Below are positions 1-7,342 of a DNA stretch of 33,535 bases, one piece after another. Every line of letters starts with the position of its first letter. Positions within the stretch are counted from its first letter, which is position 1. Both the position numbers and the translations under genes were made by a program. The DNA is taken from NCBI GenBank assembly GCA_900766055.1, contig CAAFTZ010000163.1:1-33535 (forward strand). The letters run 5' to 3'. The notes below the pieces were generated by a model that saw nothing but the letters and a program-made list of their open reading frames with translations, was not told the DNA's origin and searched no databases. The stretch comes from an uncultured Parasutterella sp. (GTDB lineage Bacteria; Pseudomonadota; Gammaproteobacteria; Burkholderiales; Burkholderiaceae_F).

Positions 1-39
1 ACCTGCATGAATGTGTAGGTGTTCGTCAGTTGCTAAAAA

Positions 40-87
40 TGGGAGCACGCTCCCATGAAACCGTGCACGTAAGTGCGCGGTAGTTCA
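40..87. repeat. two adjacent stem-loops at left edge
   Basis: Positions 40-57 form a perfect inverted repeat (ATGGGAG / CTCCCAT with a four-base loop). Positions 65-83 form a second, imperfect stem (CCGTGCAC / GTGCGCGG around GTAA). Neither is followed by a T-run on either strand, so they are not obvious intrinsic terminators. Bases 1-215 contain no convincing gene. Function unknown. Confidence 0.4.
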
Positions 88-151
88 TGTAATAGCCTCT
101 TAGTTAAGAGACAGCCCTTAAGGTTGGGAGAGGGTTCTCAGCGGCTTCCGA

Positions 152-187
152 TAAAAAGAGGCGGTCCTAAAAATTCAGTAGCCGCCC
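152..187 (-). terminator. weak candidate terminator of the AOR / half-MccA operon
   Basis: Read on the minus strand just after the NrfD-like gene, a short GGCGG/CCGCC stem with a long loop of about 17 bases is followed by TCTTTTT. The stem is short, so this is only a candidate end for the six-gene minus-strand operon. Confidence 0.35.
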
Positions 188-215
188 AGGAGAAATTGAA
201 GGTTTAAGTTTTTGT

Positions 216-1142
216 TTAATTCAATCCGCTTAACTGTCCTGCGTAAAGGATGAACAGACGCAGACACATCATGCCGCCGATTGCCGAAATGCAGCTGAGG
301 TAGAAGCAGGCTGCAGAGCGGAAGAAGCTCAAAGCAATCGGAACTATCATGCCGACGAAGATAGCGCCGAGCCAGAAAACCCAAGCCCAAACACCTGTTG
401 TGAAAGCGCTGAAAGCGATCTGTGCTACTTCTGTGCCGGTGATCAAAGAGACTGCGATCATAAAGATGCACATCGCTTCGACCAGAATGATCGGGTATTC
501 AGCCACATGCAAGATATGCATGGAGGAATCTTCGCGCTCTGCCCCGAAGCAAATTGCAAAGAGGCGAATCGCGGCGCAGCCCGCAGAAAAGCCCGAAGCA
601 ACGAACAAGGCCGGAAGAACTGCTGTGTTGATGAGCGGGAAGCGAATCAGCGCGGAGATCAGGAAGCCTGTGTAAGCGCAGATCACAACAGCCAGGATCA
701 TGACTACCCAATCCAATACAACTCGGAAGTGCGCGAGGAAGTCTGTGAGCGGTTTTAAAAACTTCAACATCGGCAAATCTCTGAAGACTAAGAGCGTCAA
801 AACAAAGAGCAGCGGGATATAGAAGAGCAAAGCCGCAACACCGATACTCATCACCGAGGTCGGGTTGTAGAAGATCAGAATGCGCCAGAAGTTGAAAGGA
901 TCCGTCAGGTCAAGCACTAAGCACACCATACCCAAAAGGATGGTGACGAGGCCCACCATGGTGGCAGCTTTCATCTGAGGATTGTCGGCGTGCGTCCCTT
1001 TATAGAGATTGATGATGATGGCAAGCGCCACCGCACCGCCGGAAATACCGGCTAAGAATAGGTAGACGGCAATCGGCCAGGGCCACGCCACGCTTCCGGA
1101 TAAACCGGTCGTAAAGTCAATGACGATATCTGTGGTCTGCAT
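216..1142 (-). CDS. NrfD/PsrC-family membrane quinol dehydrogenase subunit (MccD paralogue)
   Basis: This 308-residue, very hydrophobic protein has the multi-helix layout of NrfD/PsrC proteins, which exchange electrons between the quinone pool and a periplasmic four-cluster Fe-S partner without heme. It is a clear paralogue of the MccD-like protein at 21189-22127: both carry WPWPIAVYLFLAGISGGAVA near the N-terminus, the block FYNPTSVMSIG / YYNPTSVMSIG, the block GFLISALIRFPLINTAVLPA and a C-terminal MCLRLF segment. Its start lies one base after the stop of the Fe-S gene, which argues for coupled translation and a 1:1 complex. It is the last gene of the minus-strand AOR operon, in the place of E. 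coli ydhU. The inferred role is passing electrons between menaquinol and the MccC-like protein and half-MccA. Family is secure; direction of electron flow is not. Confidence 0.9.
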   Translation of the reverse strand: MQTTDIVIDFTTGLSGSVAWPWPIAVYLFLAGISGGAVALAIIINLYKGTHADNPQMKAATMVGLVTILLGMVCLVLDLTDPFNFWRILIFYNPTSVMSIGVAALLFYIPLLFVLTLLVFRDLPMLKFLKPLTDFLAHFRVVLDWVVMILAVVICAYTGFLISALIRFPLINTAVLPALFVASGFSAGCAAIRLFAICFGAEREDSSMHILHVAEYPIILVEAMCIFMIAVSLITGTEVAQIAFSAFTTGVWAWVFWLGAIFVGMIVPIALSFFRSAACFYLSCISAIGGMMCLRLFILYAGQLSGLN

Positions 1143-1143
1143 A

Positions 1144-1812
1144 TCAAACCTCTTCTTTCAGTTTTGGGATGTAATGCAGGTTCGGATGGGTTCCGAGAAC
1201 TGCGCGTACACGCACGGAGTTCTTAACGGCCAGCATCTTACTGATGTAAGAATTCGGATCGTTCGTGTCACCGAAGACAAGCGCATCGTAGCGACAGGCT
1301 TGGACACAAGCCGGCTGCTCGCCGATAGCAAGCTTGGTGTGCAGACAGAAGTCACAGTTCTCTGCGGCCTTCGTTTCTTCGTTAATGAAACGAACGTTGT
1401 AGGGACATCCGGCAATGCAGTACTTACAGCCGACGCAGCGGGAATTGTCCATGATCACGATGTTGGTGGCCGGATCTATGTGCGCAGCGCCTGTCGGACA
1501 GACTCTCACGCAGGGCGGCTCGGAACACTGCTGGCAGGATACGCGGACATACTTGCGGTTGCCAGGCGTTCCGTCGAGCGGCGACTGGCGCTCCAGCGTC
1601 ATGCGAAGCTGACCGGCAGGAACGTGATTGGTTTCGGAGCAGGCTTCTTTGCAGGCTCCGCAGCCGACACATTTGTTCTGATCGAAGATCATCGCAAACC
1701 GAGGCTTATATCCGCTGACATTACCGGCCTTTGCTCCCTGCTTGTCCAGAAAAACAGCGGTGACGGCTCCGAGGGCTGTGCTGGCTAGGAATTTTCTACG
1801 GTCTATTGTCAT
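1144..1812 (-). CDS. Tat-exported four-[4Fe-4S] ferredoxin, MccC/NrfC-like paralogue
   Basis: This 222-residue protein begins MTIDRRKFLASTALGA, a twin-arginine signal, so it should fold in the cytoplasm and be exported. Four cysteine groups follow: CVGCGACKEAC, CQQCSEPPCVRVC, CVGCKYCIAGC and a last group CDFC...CVQAC, the NrfC/MccC arrangement for four [4Fe-4S] clusters. A good ribosome site (GGAGAG) precedes the ATG. It pairs with the adjacent NrfD-like gene. Compared with the MccC at 20443-21186 it lacks the lipobox and a cysteine-rich insertion between the first two cluster groups; elsewhere the two align closely. It likely relays electrons between the NrfD-like subunit and the tetraheme half-MccA encoded just upstream. 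In the ydh-type order it occupies the ydhX position. Confidence 0.9.
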   Translation of the reverse strand: MTIDRRKFLASTALGAVTAVFLDKQGAKAGNVSGYKPRFAMIFDQNKCVGCGACKEACSETNHVPAGQLRMTLERQSPLDGTPGNRKYVRVSCQQCSEPPCVRVCPTGAAHIDPATNIVIMDNSRCVGCKYCIAGCPYNVRFINEETKAAENCDFCLHTKLAIGEQPACVQACRYDALVFGDTNDPNSYISKMLAVKNSVRVRAVLGTHPNLHYIPKLKEEV

Positions 1813-1852
1813 GATTTCTCTCCGAGGTCCGTCTCCGGGCCTCTCGGAACGG

Positions 1853-2929
1853 TTACTTAAGCGGATCTACTGCAGTCTTGGAGAACTTTCCTGCGTCCAA
1901 GATTTCTTGAGCTTTGCGGACATAATTCTGAGCGGCAGCCAGGCGCTGGGTCAGATAGTTATGAGCGTGGGCACCCCAGGAACCGTCTTTTTCGATCATG
2001 TCGGCAATTTGTGTGGCTAAATCCACATAGGAGAGGACCTGGGTTCTTTGATCGCGATCGAGTCGTGTAACTTCAAGAAGCTTATTGATGCGTTCGGTTG
2101 CACCGCGAATTTCTTTGTAGCCTTCTTTAATCGGGTTCTGCCATTTCACGAGTTCGCCGTAAACCTGCTTCTGATCTTTGTAGACAAGACCTTCTTCAAG
2201 TTTAGAGGTGTACTGGCTGTGGCAGCCTTTGCCTTCAAACACCGTCCAGTCAGCAGGAGCATTGCGTGCGCAGCTCCACATCAGATCAACAAAGTCGCGA
2301 CCTTTTTCATCTTTAGCCAGTTCGTACTGAGATACGGTCTTGCCGTCGACTTTGACTTCCTTTTTAACATAGGAAGTCTTGTCGGGCGACGGATTGATCT
2401 TATACATATGGGCACGGTACAAAGCGGTGCCTGCGACCTTGGCCTGATCTTCGCTGTATTCGGCCGGTTTCGGCATATTGGGCATATGGCAGGCAATGCA
2501 GTCTAAGTTGCTGTGCGTATCCGTGTGTTTGAATACGTCGGCCTGGACCGTGTGGCAAGTCTTGCAGCCCTGCTTCATCGGAGGATTGCAGACGTAGGCC
2601 ATCCAAGCCGTACCTTTAACTTCGGATTGATCGTGGCAAGAGAGGCAGTCCACGCCGTGACGGGCATGCACGCTCATGAAATGTTGGGCCGTCTTGTCGT
2701 TGTAGTTGGATTCGGCGAGAGACCGTAGTTCTTTCTTAGAGAGCTTGATCTCAGTTTTGGGGTCGATTCCGAGTGAATGAAGGAAACCCTCTACGCCTTC
2801 GATTTTAAAGGGAACGTTCTTGAGGCTTTCCGGAGCTTTAACGGGAACGTTGTCTTGTGCAAAGGCGGCAGAGGACATCGTTAAGCACGCCAGTGCGGAC
2901 AGGAGAATGGTTGTTTTGAGAGTTGACAT
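1853..2929 (-). CDS. tetraheme cytochrome c equal to the C-terminal half of MccA, with CX15CH heme site
   Basis: This 358-residue protein has a Sec signal peptide (to about residue 25, AAFA) and four heme-binding sites: CLSCH at 95, CKTCH at 122, CIACH at 144, and C220 followed 15 residues later by C236-H237. The last is the CX15CH motif typical of octaheme sulfite reductase MccA. From the first heme onward it aligns with the last four hemes and helical tail of the MccA at 16347-18392 (shared DLMWSCAR, VYGELVKWQNPIKEG-like block, RINKLLEVT, DGSWG.HA.NY). The part of MccA holding hemes 1-4, including the catalytic heme region, is absent; a short unrelated N-terminus of about 65 residues replaces it. 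It is therefore probably an electron-transfer cytochrome rather than a sulfite reductase. It sits between an AOR-associated accessory gene and the MccC/MccD paralogues. An extra cysteine, C114, is not in a heme motif. Confidence 0.85.
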   Translation of the reverse strand: MSTLKTTILLSALACLTMSSAAFAQDNVPVKAPESLKNVPFKIEGVEGFLHSLGIDPKTEIKLSKKELRSLAESNYNDKTAQHFMSVHARHGVDCLSCHDQSEVKGTAWMAYVCNPPMKQGCKTCHTVQADVFKHTDTHSNLDCIACHMPNMPKPAEYSEDQAKVAGTALYRAHMYKINPSPDKTSYVKKEVKVDGKTVSQYELAKDEKGRDFVDLMWSCARNAPADWTVFEGKGCHSQYTSKLEEGLVYKDQKQVYGELVKWQNPIKEGYKEIRGATERINKLLEVTRLDRDQRTQVLSYVDLATQIADMIEKDGSWGAHAHNYLTQRLAAAQNYVRKAQEILDAGKFSKTAVDPLK

Positions 2930-2954
2930 TTTGTGCCTTTGAATGCTTTGTGGG

Positions 2955-3791
2955 TTACGGGTTAAGCGGACGCATTTCCTGCTCTTCTGCGAGGAACTCC
3001 GCTAAGTCGTCGTCCAAATATTTGTCTGAGTACAGAAAAATCGTCCCGGAGGAGGTCTGCGTGAACTTGATGTCCTTGTTTTCTTCTTTCCGTCCGATGG
3101 ATTGAAGCAAACATTCCAGTGTCGGAACATCAAAATCAAACGGAGCCTCAAGGAACATCTGAGAGGGAACTGGCCGCGGGTAAATTCGGGAGTTTTCTCG
3201 AATTTGATCGCACACCAGCGCTTCGGCATTGTCTTTGGCCGCCAGAATTCTGGCGTAGGAGTGCGACATGAGCGGTTTGAAGTAGAGGTACTCCGCTCCG
3301 TCCGGTGCGGTGATCGAGAAGACACCTAAATCGCCTTCTTCGGTCGCGTTGCAGACAGTTTCGAAATAATCCTCAGGGAGTTCCTCTTCCAGCTCTTCTT
3401 CGGTCTGCAGGTCGCTCGGATGAATATTTCCGCGGACGAGAGAACGAAGCATTTCTCTGCGGCTTAAAGCCTTACGACTCGGCCGCAGATTCGGGTGTTC
3501 GGCCTCATAGAGGTCAACCTTGCCTTGAGGCGTGAGCTGAACCTCAAATTCCTGGTCCTTTTTACGCTTTAGTGCTCGCTCCAAAACCTGGTCTGTTGAG
3601 GTTTCAGCGGCGGCTTGCAGCTCGGCTGCTGTCGGAACAGAGGCGGATTTGACTTGACGGAGAAAAATTTCTTTAACCTTATTTTTATCAGCTAGCTCCG
3701 TCCGTCCGCTGAAGTCGGCAACGATATCAGCTAAGAGCAGTACGTGCGCTTTAAAGAGCGGCAGTTCGTAGATATTTTCCTGTTGACTCAT
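2955..3791 (-). CDS. uncharacterised accessory protein of the AOR operon (YdhW position)
   Basis: This is a 278-residue soluble, acidic protein with no signal peptide, transmembrane helix or cysteine-cluster motif, so probably cytoplasmic. The N-terminal 130 residues are rich in charged helices (ERALKRKKDQE region, RRELL-type stretches); residues 125-145 are strongly acidic (EEELEEELPEDYF). The C-terminal 100 residues look like a small alpha/beta domain with a RPVPSQMF and FLYSDKYLDDDLAEFLAEE pattern. I cannot name a family with certainty. By position, immediately downstream of the AOR enzyme (15-base gap) and before the electron-transfer genes, it corresponds to ydhW of the E. coli ydhYVWXUT group. 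A role as maturation or insertion factor, or small subunit of the AOR enzyme, is inference only. Confidence 0.75.
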   Translation of the reverse strand: MSQQENIYELPLFKAHVLLLADIVADFSGRTELADKNKVKEIFLRQVKSASVPTAAELQAAAETSTDQVLERALKRKKDQEFEVQLTPQGKVDLYEAEHPNLRPSRKALSRREMLRSLVRGNIHPSDLQTEEELEEELPEDYFETVCNATEEGDLGVFSITAPDGAEYLYFKPLMSHSYARILAAKDNAEALVCDQIRENSRIYPRPVPSQMFLEAPFDFDVPTLECLLQSIGRKEENKDIKFTQTSSGTIFLYSDKYLDDDLAEFLAEEQEMRPLNP

Positions 3792-3806
3792 GATGGAAGA
3801 CCCGTG

Positions 3807-5900
3807 TTATTTAATGAGACCTTCTTTCTGCAGAACAGGGATGACAAAGTCCAGACGGTAGGCCTTCAAAGTATCCGTTGTCGGAACCCCGGTTTCTTTA
3901 TCGCAGCCAACCTGCTCAAAGAAGATGTCAAAGCTCTTGTTAATGTCATCCGGATCCATGCGGACGGTACCTTTCGTGAAGGGCTTCCTATCCTTCGGAT
4001 CGGTGTAAATCCATCCCGGAACCAAGTCATGGTCCTTTCTCATGTTGGAGGAACCCAGCTGGCGCATCGTGTAGACGCGCTGTAGCATCCAGGCGCGGAT
4101 ACCGTCTTTATCCAGATCGTCGCCGGTCTTATTGACGCCGGTGACAGCGGAGAAGATCTTGGCTTCCATGTTGGGGTCGCCGACGTACTGATTCTTTTCG
4201 TCGGGGCAGTATTCCCACGGAGCCATCCAGGAGCACAGACCCAACATGTTGTGCAGTTCTGTTCTGGCGATAACCCACTGAAGGCGTTTCATCTTATAAG
4301 TATTGGTCGGTGTGTAGTCGCCGATTTGGTCGACAGCACTTTCGTCGCCCCAGGTGACTTTGGCGATGTGCTTCATTTCTTTGATCGGTAGACCGCTGCG
4401 GGTGAAGTTCACATGAGCGTGCGCCATCGGGTCGCGGTTCCACATGCAGTTAAGCACGCAGCCCAATTGTCCGTCGTCTTCATTGGTGTGATGTTTCGGG
4501 TGACCGTTGGACCAATAAAGCGTACGGTGGTCGTCACTCCAGGTTTTAACCGGAATACCGAAGTGGTCGAGCATGACAGGCGTTGTTTCGCCGAGCCACT
4601 TGCCGAATTCGCCTTTGCGATAAGCGATTCTCGGAAGGAAGTCCTGCATAGCAGATGCGTCCACATCGTCGATCTTCTTCCAGGGCAGGGAGTCGTACTC
4701 TTCCTTGGAGAGGAGTTTTTTCCAATATCCGTCCTGATACATGACGATCATGTCGCGCTGCAGCTGACCGTAGTTGCACCACAGACCCAAGTCGTCCATC
4801 AGTTGGCTTCCAACGATTGCGATTTCGATGTTCCTTTCCGGATGATTCTTCAGATTCGGATAGAAGAAGATCGGGAAGAGCAGGCCGCCGCAGGTCTGTT
4901 CGGTAATCGGATGAACGTTGTACTTGGCGGCTGTTGCGGTATCTTTAATGACCGGATAGCAGCGGATCGGGCAGGCAAAGCACCCGTTGTTGCGGACGTG
5001 ACGAGCCCATTCGCGGTCGCCTAAGAAGAATTCGCCGGCATTGGTGCGGAAGGCCATCTTAGATAGACGCCTTGTGTCGAGCGGGACGTTGATCGGAGGA
5101 TTGGCTGCACCCCATTGTTTTCCGGGCATACCGGACCAGCGAGAATTCAGAGAATGGTATTCAAAGAGCGGATGCGGATAGCGGGAAACCACCGTCTGAG
5201 TCAAAGCGCCCAGGAGTTCTTTATTGCGGTTGACGAGTTTTTCCCATTCTTCTTTGTCTGCTGCGATATGGATCGGCTGGTCGCCGTCGATTGCCAAACC
5301 TTTCAGATTCTTAGAACCCCAGACCCCGCCGATGCCGCCGCCGGTATGGCTTTTGGCATTGATGATGACGGACATCGGAAGAAGGTTTTCGCCTGCTGGT
5401 CCGATGACTGTGACGGAAGCGGTAGGAGAAGTTTCCTGATTGATTAAGGCCGCTGCACGGCGCGTTCCTTCACCCCAAATATGATTGGCTTTTCTGATCT
5501 GAACATCGTCGTTATTGACGTAAACGTATACCGGTTCTTTGGCTTTGCCTTCGATGACGATGAAGTCGTAGCCGGCGTATTTCATTTTGGCACCGAGGTC
5601 TCCGCCCAAGTGAGCACTTCCGATTTCATGGATCGGATAGGTGGTCGGATACATGGTGGTAACGGAAGTTCTGCCGGAGCAGACGGCGCCCGTACCGGTC
5701 AGAGGGCCGGGAGCGATAACGATTTTGTTGGCTTCATCGAAAGCCTGTGTTTTCGGAGGGACTTCATCCCAAAAGATTTTGTAGCCCAAAGCTGTTCCGC
5801 CGATCCAATCTTTCTGTGTCGGAACCTTTGTGATTTCACCGGTAGTGAGGTTGATTCGAAGACCTTGTCCGGTCCAACCGTATTTCTTTGCTTCTGACAT
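3807..5900 (-). CDS. ydhV: aldehyde:ferredoxin oxidoreductase family enzyme (YdhV-like, W/Mo-bispterin)
   Basis: This 697-residue protein has the AOR-family N-terminus (LRINLTTGEI, DWIGGTALGYKIF, IAPGPLTGTGAVCSGR, GAKMKYAGYDFIVIEGKA, GGGIGGVWGSKNLKG). The [4Fe-4S] site is C307-X2-C310-X3-C314 (CFACPIRC); a fourth ligand is probably C481 or C485 in the LGCVLNCMW segment. Known AOR enzymes bind tungsten or molybdenum through two pterins and oxidise aldehydes or reduce carboxylates; substrate specificity cannot be read here. Length and neighbours (four-cluster ferredoxin upstream) fit the YdhV/AorB-like branch rather than archaeal AOR. There is no signal peptide, although the upstream ferredoxin has a Tat signal and the downstream cytochrome a Sec signal, so the enzyme is either cytoplasmic or exported bound to its Tat partner. 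The 22-base gap to the ferredoxin gene supports co-transcription. Confidence 0.88.
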   Translation of the reverse strand: MSEAKKYGWTGQGLRINLTTGEITKVPTQKDWIGGTALGYKIFWDEVPPKTQAFDEANKIVIAPGPLTGTGAVCSGRTSVTTMYPTTYPIHEIGSAHLGGDLGAKMKYAGYDFIVIEGKAKEPVYVYVNNDDVQIRKANHIWGEGTRRAAALINQETSPTASVTVIGPAGENLLPMSVIINAKSHTGGGIGGVWGSKNLKGLAIDGDQPIHIAADKEEWEKLVNRNKELLGALTQTVVSRYPHPLFEYHSLNSRWSGMPGKQWGAANPPINVPLDTRRLSKMAFRTNAGEFFLGDREWARHVRNNGCFACPIRCYPVIKDTATAAKYNVHPITEQTCGGLLFPIFFYPNLKNHPERNIEIAIVGSQLMDDLGLWCNYGQLQRDMIVMYQDGYWKKLLSKEEYDSLPWKKIDDVDASAMQDFLPRIAYRKGEFGKWLGETTPVMLDHFGIPVKTWSDDHRTLYWSNGHPKHHTNEDDGQLGCVLNCMWNRDPMAHAHVNFTRSGLPIKEMKHIAKVTWGDESAVDQIGDYTPTNTYKMKRLQWVIARTELHNMLGLCSWMAPWEYCPDEKNQYVGDPNMEAKIFSAVTGVNKTGDDLDKDGIRAWMLQRVYTMRQLGSSNMRKDHDLVPGWIYTDPKDRKPFTKGTVRMDPDDINKSFDIFFEQVGCDKETGVPTTDTLKAYRLDFVIPVLQKEGLIK

Positions 5901-5921
5901 TTGGATAACCTATAGAGAAAA

Positions 5922-6632
5922 TCAGCCGTGACAAATACCGCACTGGTCGTTGTTGTTCTGAGGCATATAGCCGTGAGGAACGCCGCGGGTCGGTTCTTTG
6001 GAACGATCCATCCAGGGTACGTAGCGGATGGCTTCGGTCGGGCAGGCTTTCACGCATTTCGGATCGCCGTTGCAGAGGAAGCACTTGCTGGCGACGTTCT
6101 TTTCAACGTCGAAGCTCATCATGTTCCAGGGGCAGGCTTTTTGGCAAAGGCCGCAGCCGATGCAGGTTTCTTCATCGACATAGCGGGCACCGGTCTTCGG
6201 ATTGACGCGGATGGCGCCTTTCGGGCAGGCGTTGGCGCAGGGAACCGGGTGGTCGCACTGGCGGCAGGTGTCTTGAACGCATACCGGATCAGAGCCGTAT
6301 GCGCCGTTGTGCGGAGAGGTGAGAGAGGTGCCTTCCGTACCGTAGAACATTCCGCGATTAATTTTGATTCGAGCAAGGCGCGAATCTGCTTTACCGTCAT
6401 TGAATTCCGTGCAAGCTAATTCACAGCGCTGGCAGCTGACACATAAACTCGGATCCGCAATCAGGATGCCTTTCGGAGCAGAGAGAATGATGTACGGCTG
6501 TGCACCAGTTTGTGCTCGGGCGGCGTTCATCGCAGCTATGGCGGCAACGACGGTTGATACTTCTAAGAAGCCGCGTCGGGTGATATCCATCGGCAATCTT
6601 GCCTTGGACAACAGTCCTTTGAGATCTAGCAT
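5922..6632 (-). CDS. ydhY: Tat-signal four-cluster ferredoxin, electron partner of the AOR enzyme (YdhY-like)
   Basis: This 236-residue protein has a twin-arginine leader (ITRRGFLEVS, residues 17-26, hydrophobic to about 40). Four cysteine groups follow: CVSCQRCELAC, CRQCDHPVPCANAC, CIGCGLCQKAC and CFLCNGDPKCVKAC, giving four predicted [4Fe-4S] clusters. It is the first gene of the operon, next to the AOR gene, as ydhY is next to ydhV in E. coli. The ATG at 6632 has a good AGGAG site five bases upstream. A second in-frame methionine (residue 15, MDITRR) would give a more standard Tat leader and could be the true start. The protein ends NNNDQCGICHG: residues 231-235 are CGICH, a canonical heme-c attachment motif, at the extreme C-terminus. 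Whether a heme is attached there is not known. Confidence 0.88.
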   Translation of the reverse strand: MLDLKGLLSKARLPMDITRRGFLEVSTVVAAIAAMNAARAQTGAQPYIILSAPKGILIADPSLCVSCQRCELACTEFNDGKADSRLARIKINRGMFYGTEGTSLTSPHNGAYGSDPVCVQDTCRQCDHPVPCANACPKGAIRVNPKTGARYVDEETCIGCGLCQKACPWNMMSFDVEKNVASKCFLCNGDPKCVKACPTEAIRYVPWMDRSKEPTRGVPHGYMPQNNNDQCGICHG

Positions 6633-6663
6633 TTTGACTCCTGTGGTCGCAAAGATAGAATCC

Positions 6664-6704
6664 GCATAATCAGGGTGATAAAATTATGCAGTTTTGGGGG
6701 GGGG
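6664..6704 (-). other. inverted repeat and G9/C9 homopolymer in the leader before the ferredoxin gene
   Basis: Positions 6664-6670 and 6683-6689 form an inverted repeat (GCATAAT / ATTATGC) with a 12-base spacer, ending about 30 bases before the ferredoxin start codon. Directly next to it, 6696-6704 is a run of nine G on the plus strand (nine C in the transcript). Such a tract is prone to slippage; here it lies in a leader, not in a gene. No function is shown. Confidence 0.4.
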
Positions 6705-6784
6705 AGGGTAAATTAATTTGAAGACTGACGAAGGGAGCGCTTCAGCATTTAATTTAGGAGTGTCCGGTCAGCGGTGAAGAAGAC

Positions 6785-6913
6785 TTATTTGTCGAGTGAG
6801 GGCGGCAAGAAGAAATGGAAAGGAAGGAGCTGCTCAGTCTGATTGACGATGAACAGATTTTCTTCTTTGCTTACATCCGAAAGCGCAAAGCTAATAAAGT
6901 TGTGTAAAAGCAT
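6785..6913 (-). CDS. possible 42-residue leader peptide or small protein
   Basis: A short minus-strand frame starts at an ATG preceded by a strong AAGGAGACAGC ribosome site, and encodes MLLHNFISFALSDVSKEENL followed by a hydrophobic, Phe/Pro-rich tail ending PSLDK. It lies between the candidate promoter (about 6975-7020) and the YdhY-like gene. The good ribosome site is the main support. It has no recognisable domain and could be a translated leader or a small membrane-interacting peptide. It may also be chance; codon evidence is too short to decide. Confidence 0.4.
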   Translation of the reverse strand: MLLHNFISFALSDVSKEENLFIVNQTEQLLPFHFFLPPSLDK

Positions 6914-7260
6914 TGCTGTCTCCTTGCGAACGAAATTTAATGGGGTGTAAAGGTGTTGGATTTCGTTACGAATAGGAGTATACCCTAAAGTGTTTCCACT
7001 TGTTAGCAATTTAAGTTTGTTTTAATTTATAACGTGAATTAGCTATAGTCTTAATCCGTTCGGATGAATTTATAGAAAATTCAATCGCTTATTGATTTCA
7101 CCTCTCTTTTGGTGATAGCAAAAATTATTAGAAGAGCAGACAGAAAGTACCCCTATACAATTCTCAAATTAGGTTTTAATACCATATTTTTAGTATGCGA
7201 CTAAGTATAAGTCCTAATCATGCTAACTTGTTATTTTTGCAGAAAAATTCTCTTGGAGAC
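6914..7260. promoter_or_regulatory. upstream region of the AOR operon with TACCC-type elements
   Basis: This AT-rich 350-base stretch has no supported gene. It holds TACCCTAAAG at 6981-6990 and TACCCCTA at 7148-7155, related to the elements upstream of mccA (16139-16150, 16180-16188). On the minus strand TATACT (6977-6982) is a plausible -10 box with no good -35, as expected for an activator-dependent promoter. An inverted repeat TCAAT/ATTGA occurs near 7083-7097. The assignment to a shared regulator is inference. Confidence 0.35.
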
Positions 7261-7261
7261 A

Positions 7262-7305
7262 AAAAATAGAAATCTGCGCTCGAGTATGAGCTCAAGCGCA
7301 GATTT
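7262..7305 (-). terminator. intrinsic terminator of the M20 amidohydrolase gene
   Basis: An 11-base perfect stem (AAATCTGCGCT 7270-7280 / AGCGCAGATTT 7295-7305) is followed on the minus strand by CTATTTTTTG. It lies 38 bases beyond the stop codon of the amidohydrolase gene and separates it from the AOR operon. Confidence 0.8.
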
Positions 7306-7342
7306 AGCGTGATGCAGGAAACGTAAATTCGATTCTCGCTGA

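Noticed and set aside
40..83. Left-edge hairpin as the same element as the right-edge hairpin
   Set aside because: They share a CCGTGC...GTAAG...GCGCGG core, but stem lengths and flanks differ, so a common origin is not supported.
1120..1788. 222-codon plus-strand frame over the MccC paralogue
   Set aside because: The minus strand encodes four canonical Fe-S cluster groups and a Tat signal; the plus frame has no recognisable features.
1853..2929. Half-MccA as a pseudogene fragment of a full mccA
   Set aside because: It has its own signal peptide, intact heme motifs and regular operon spacing, and no remnant of the missing half lies upstream, where a different intact gene is found.
7083..7097. 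FNR-site-like inverted repeat upstream of the AOR operon
   Set aside because: The half-sites are TCAAT...ATTGA, the reverse orientation of the FNR pattern TTGAT...ATCAA, so it is not a valid FNR box.
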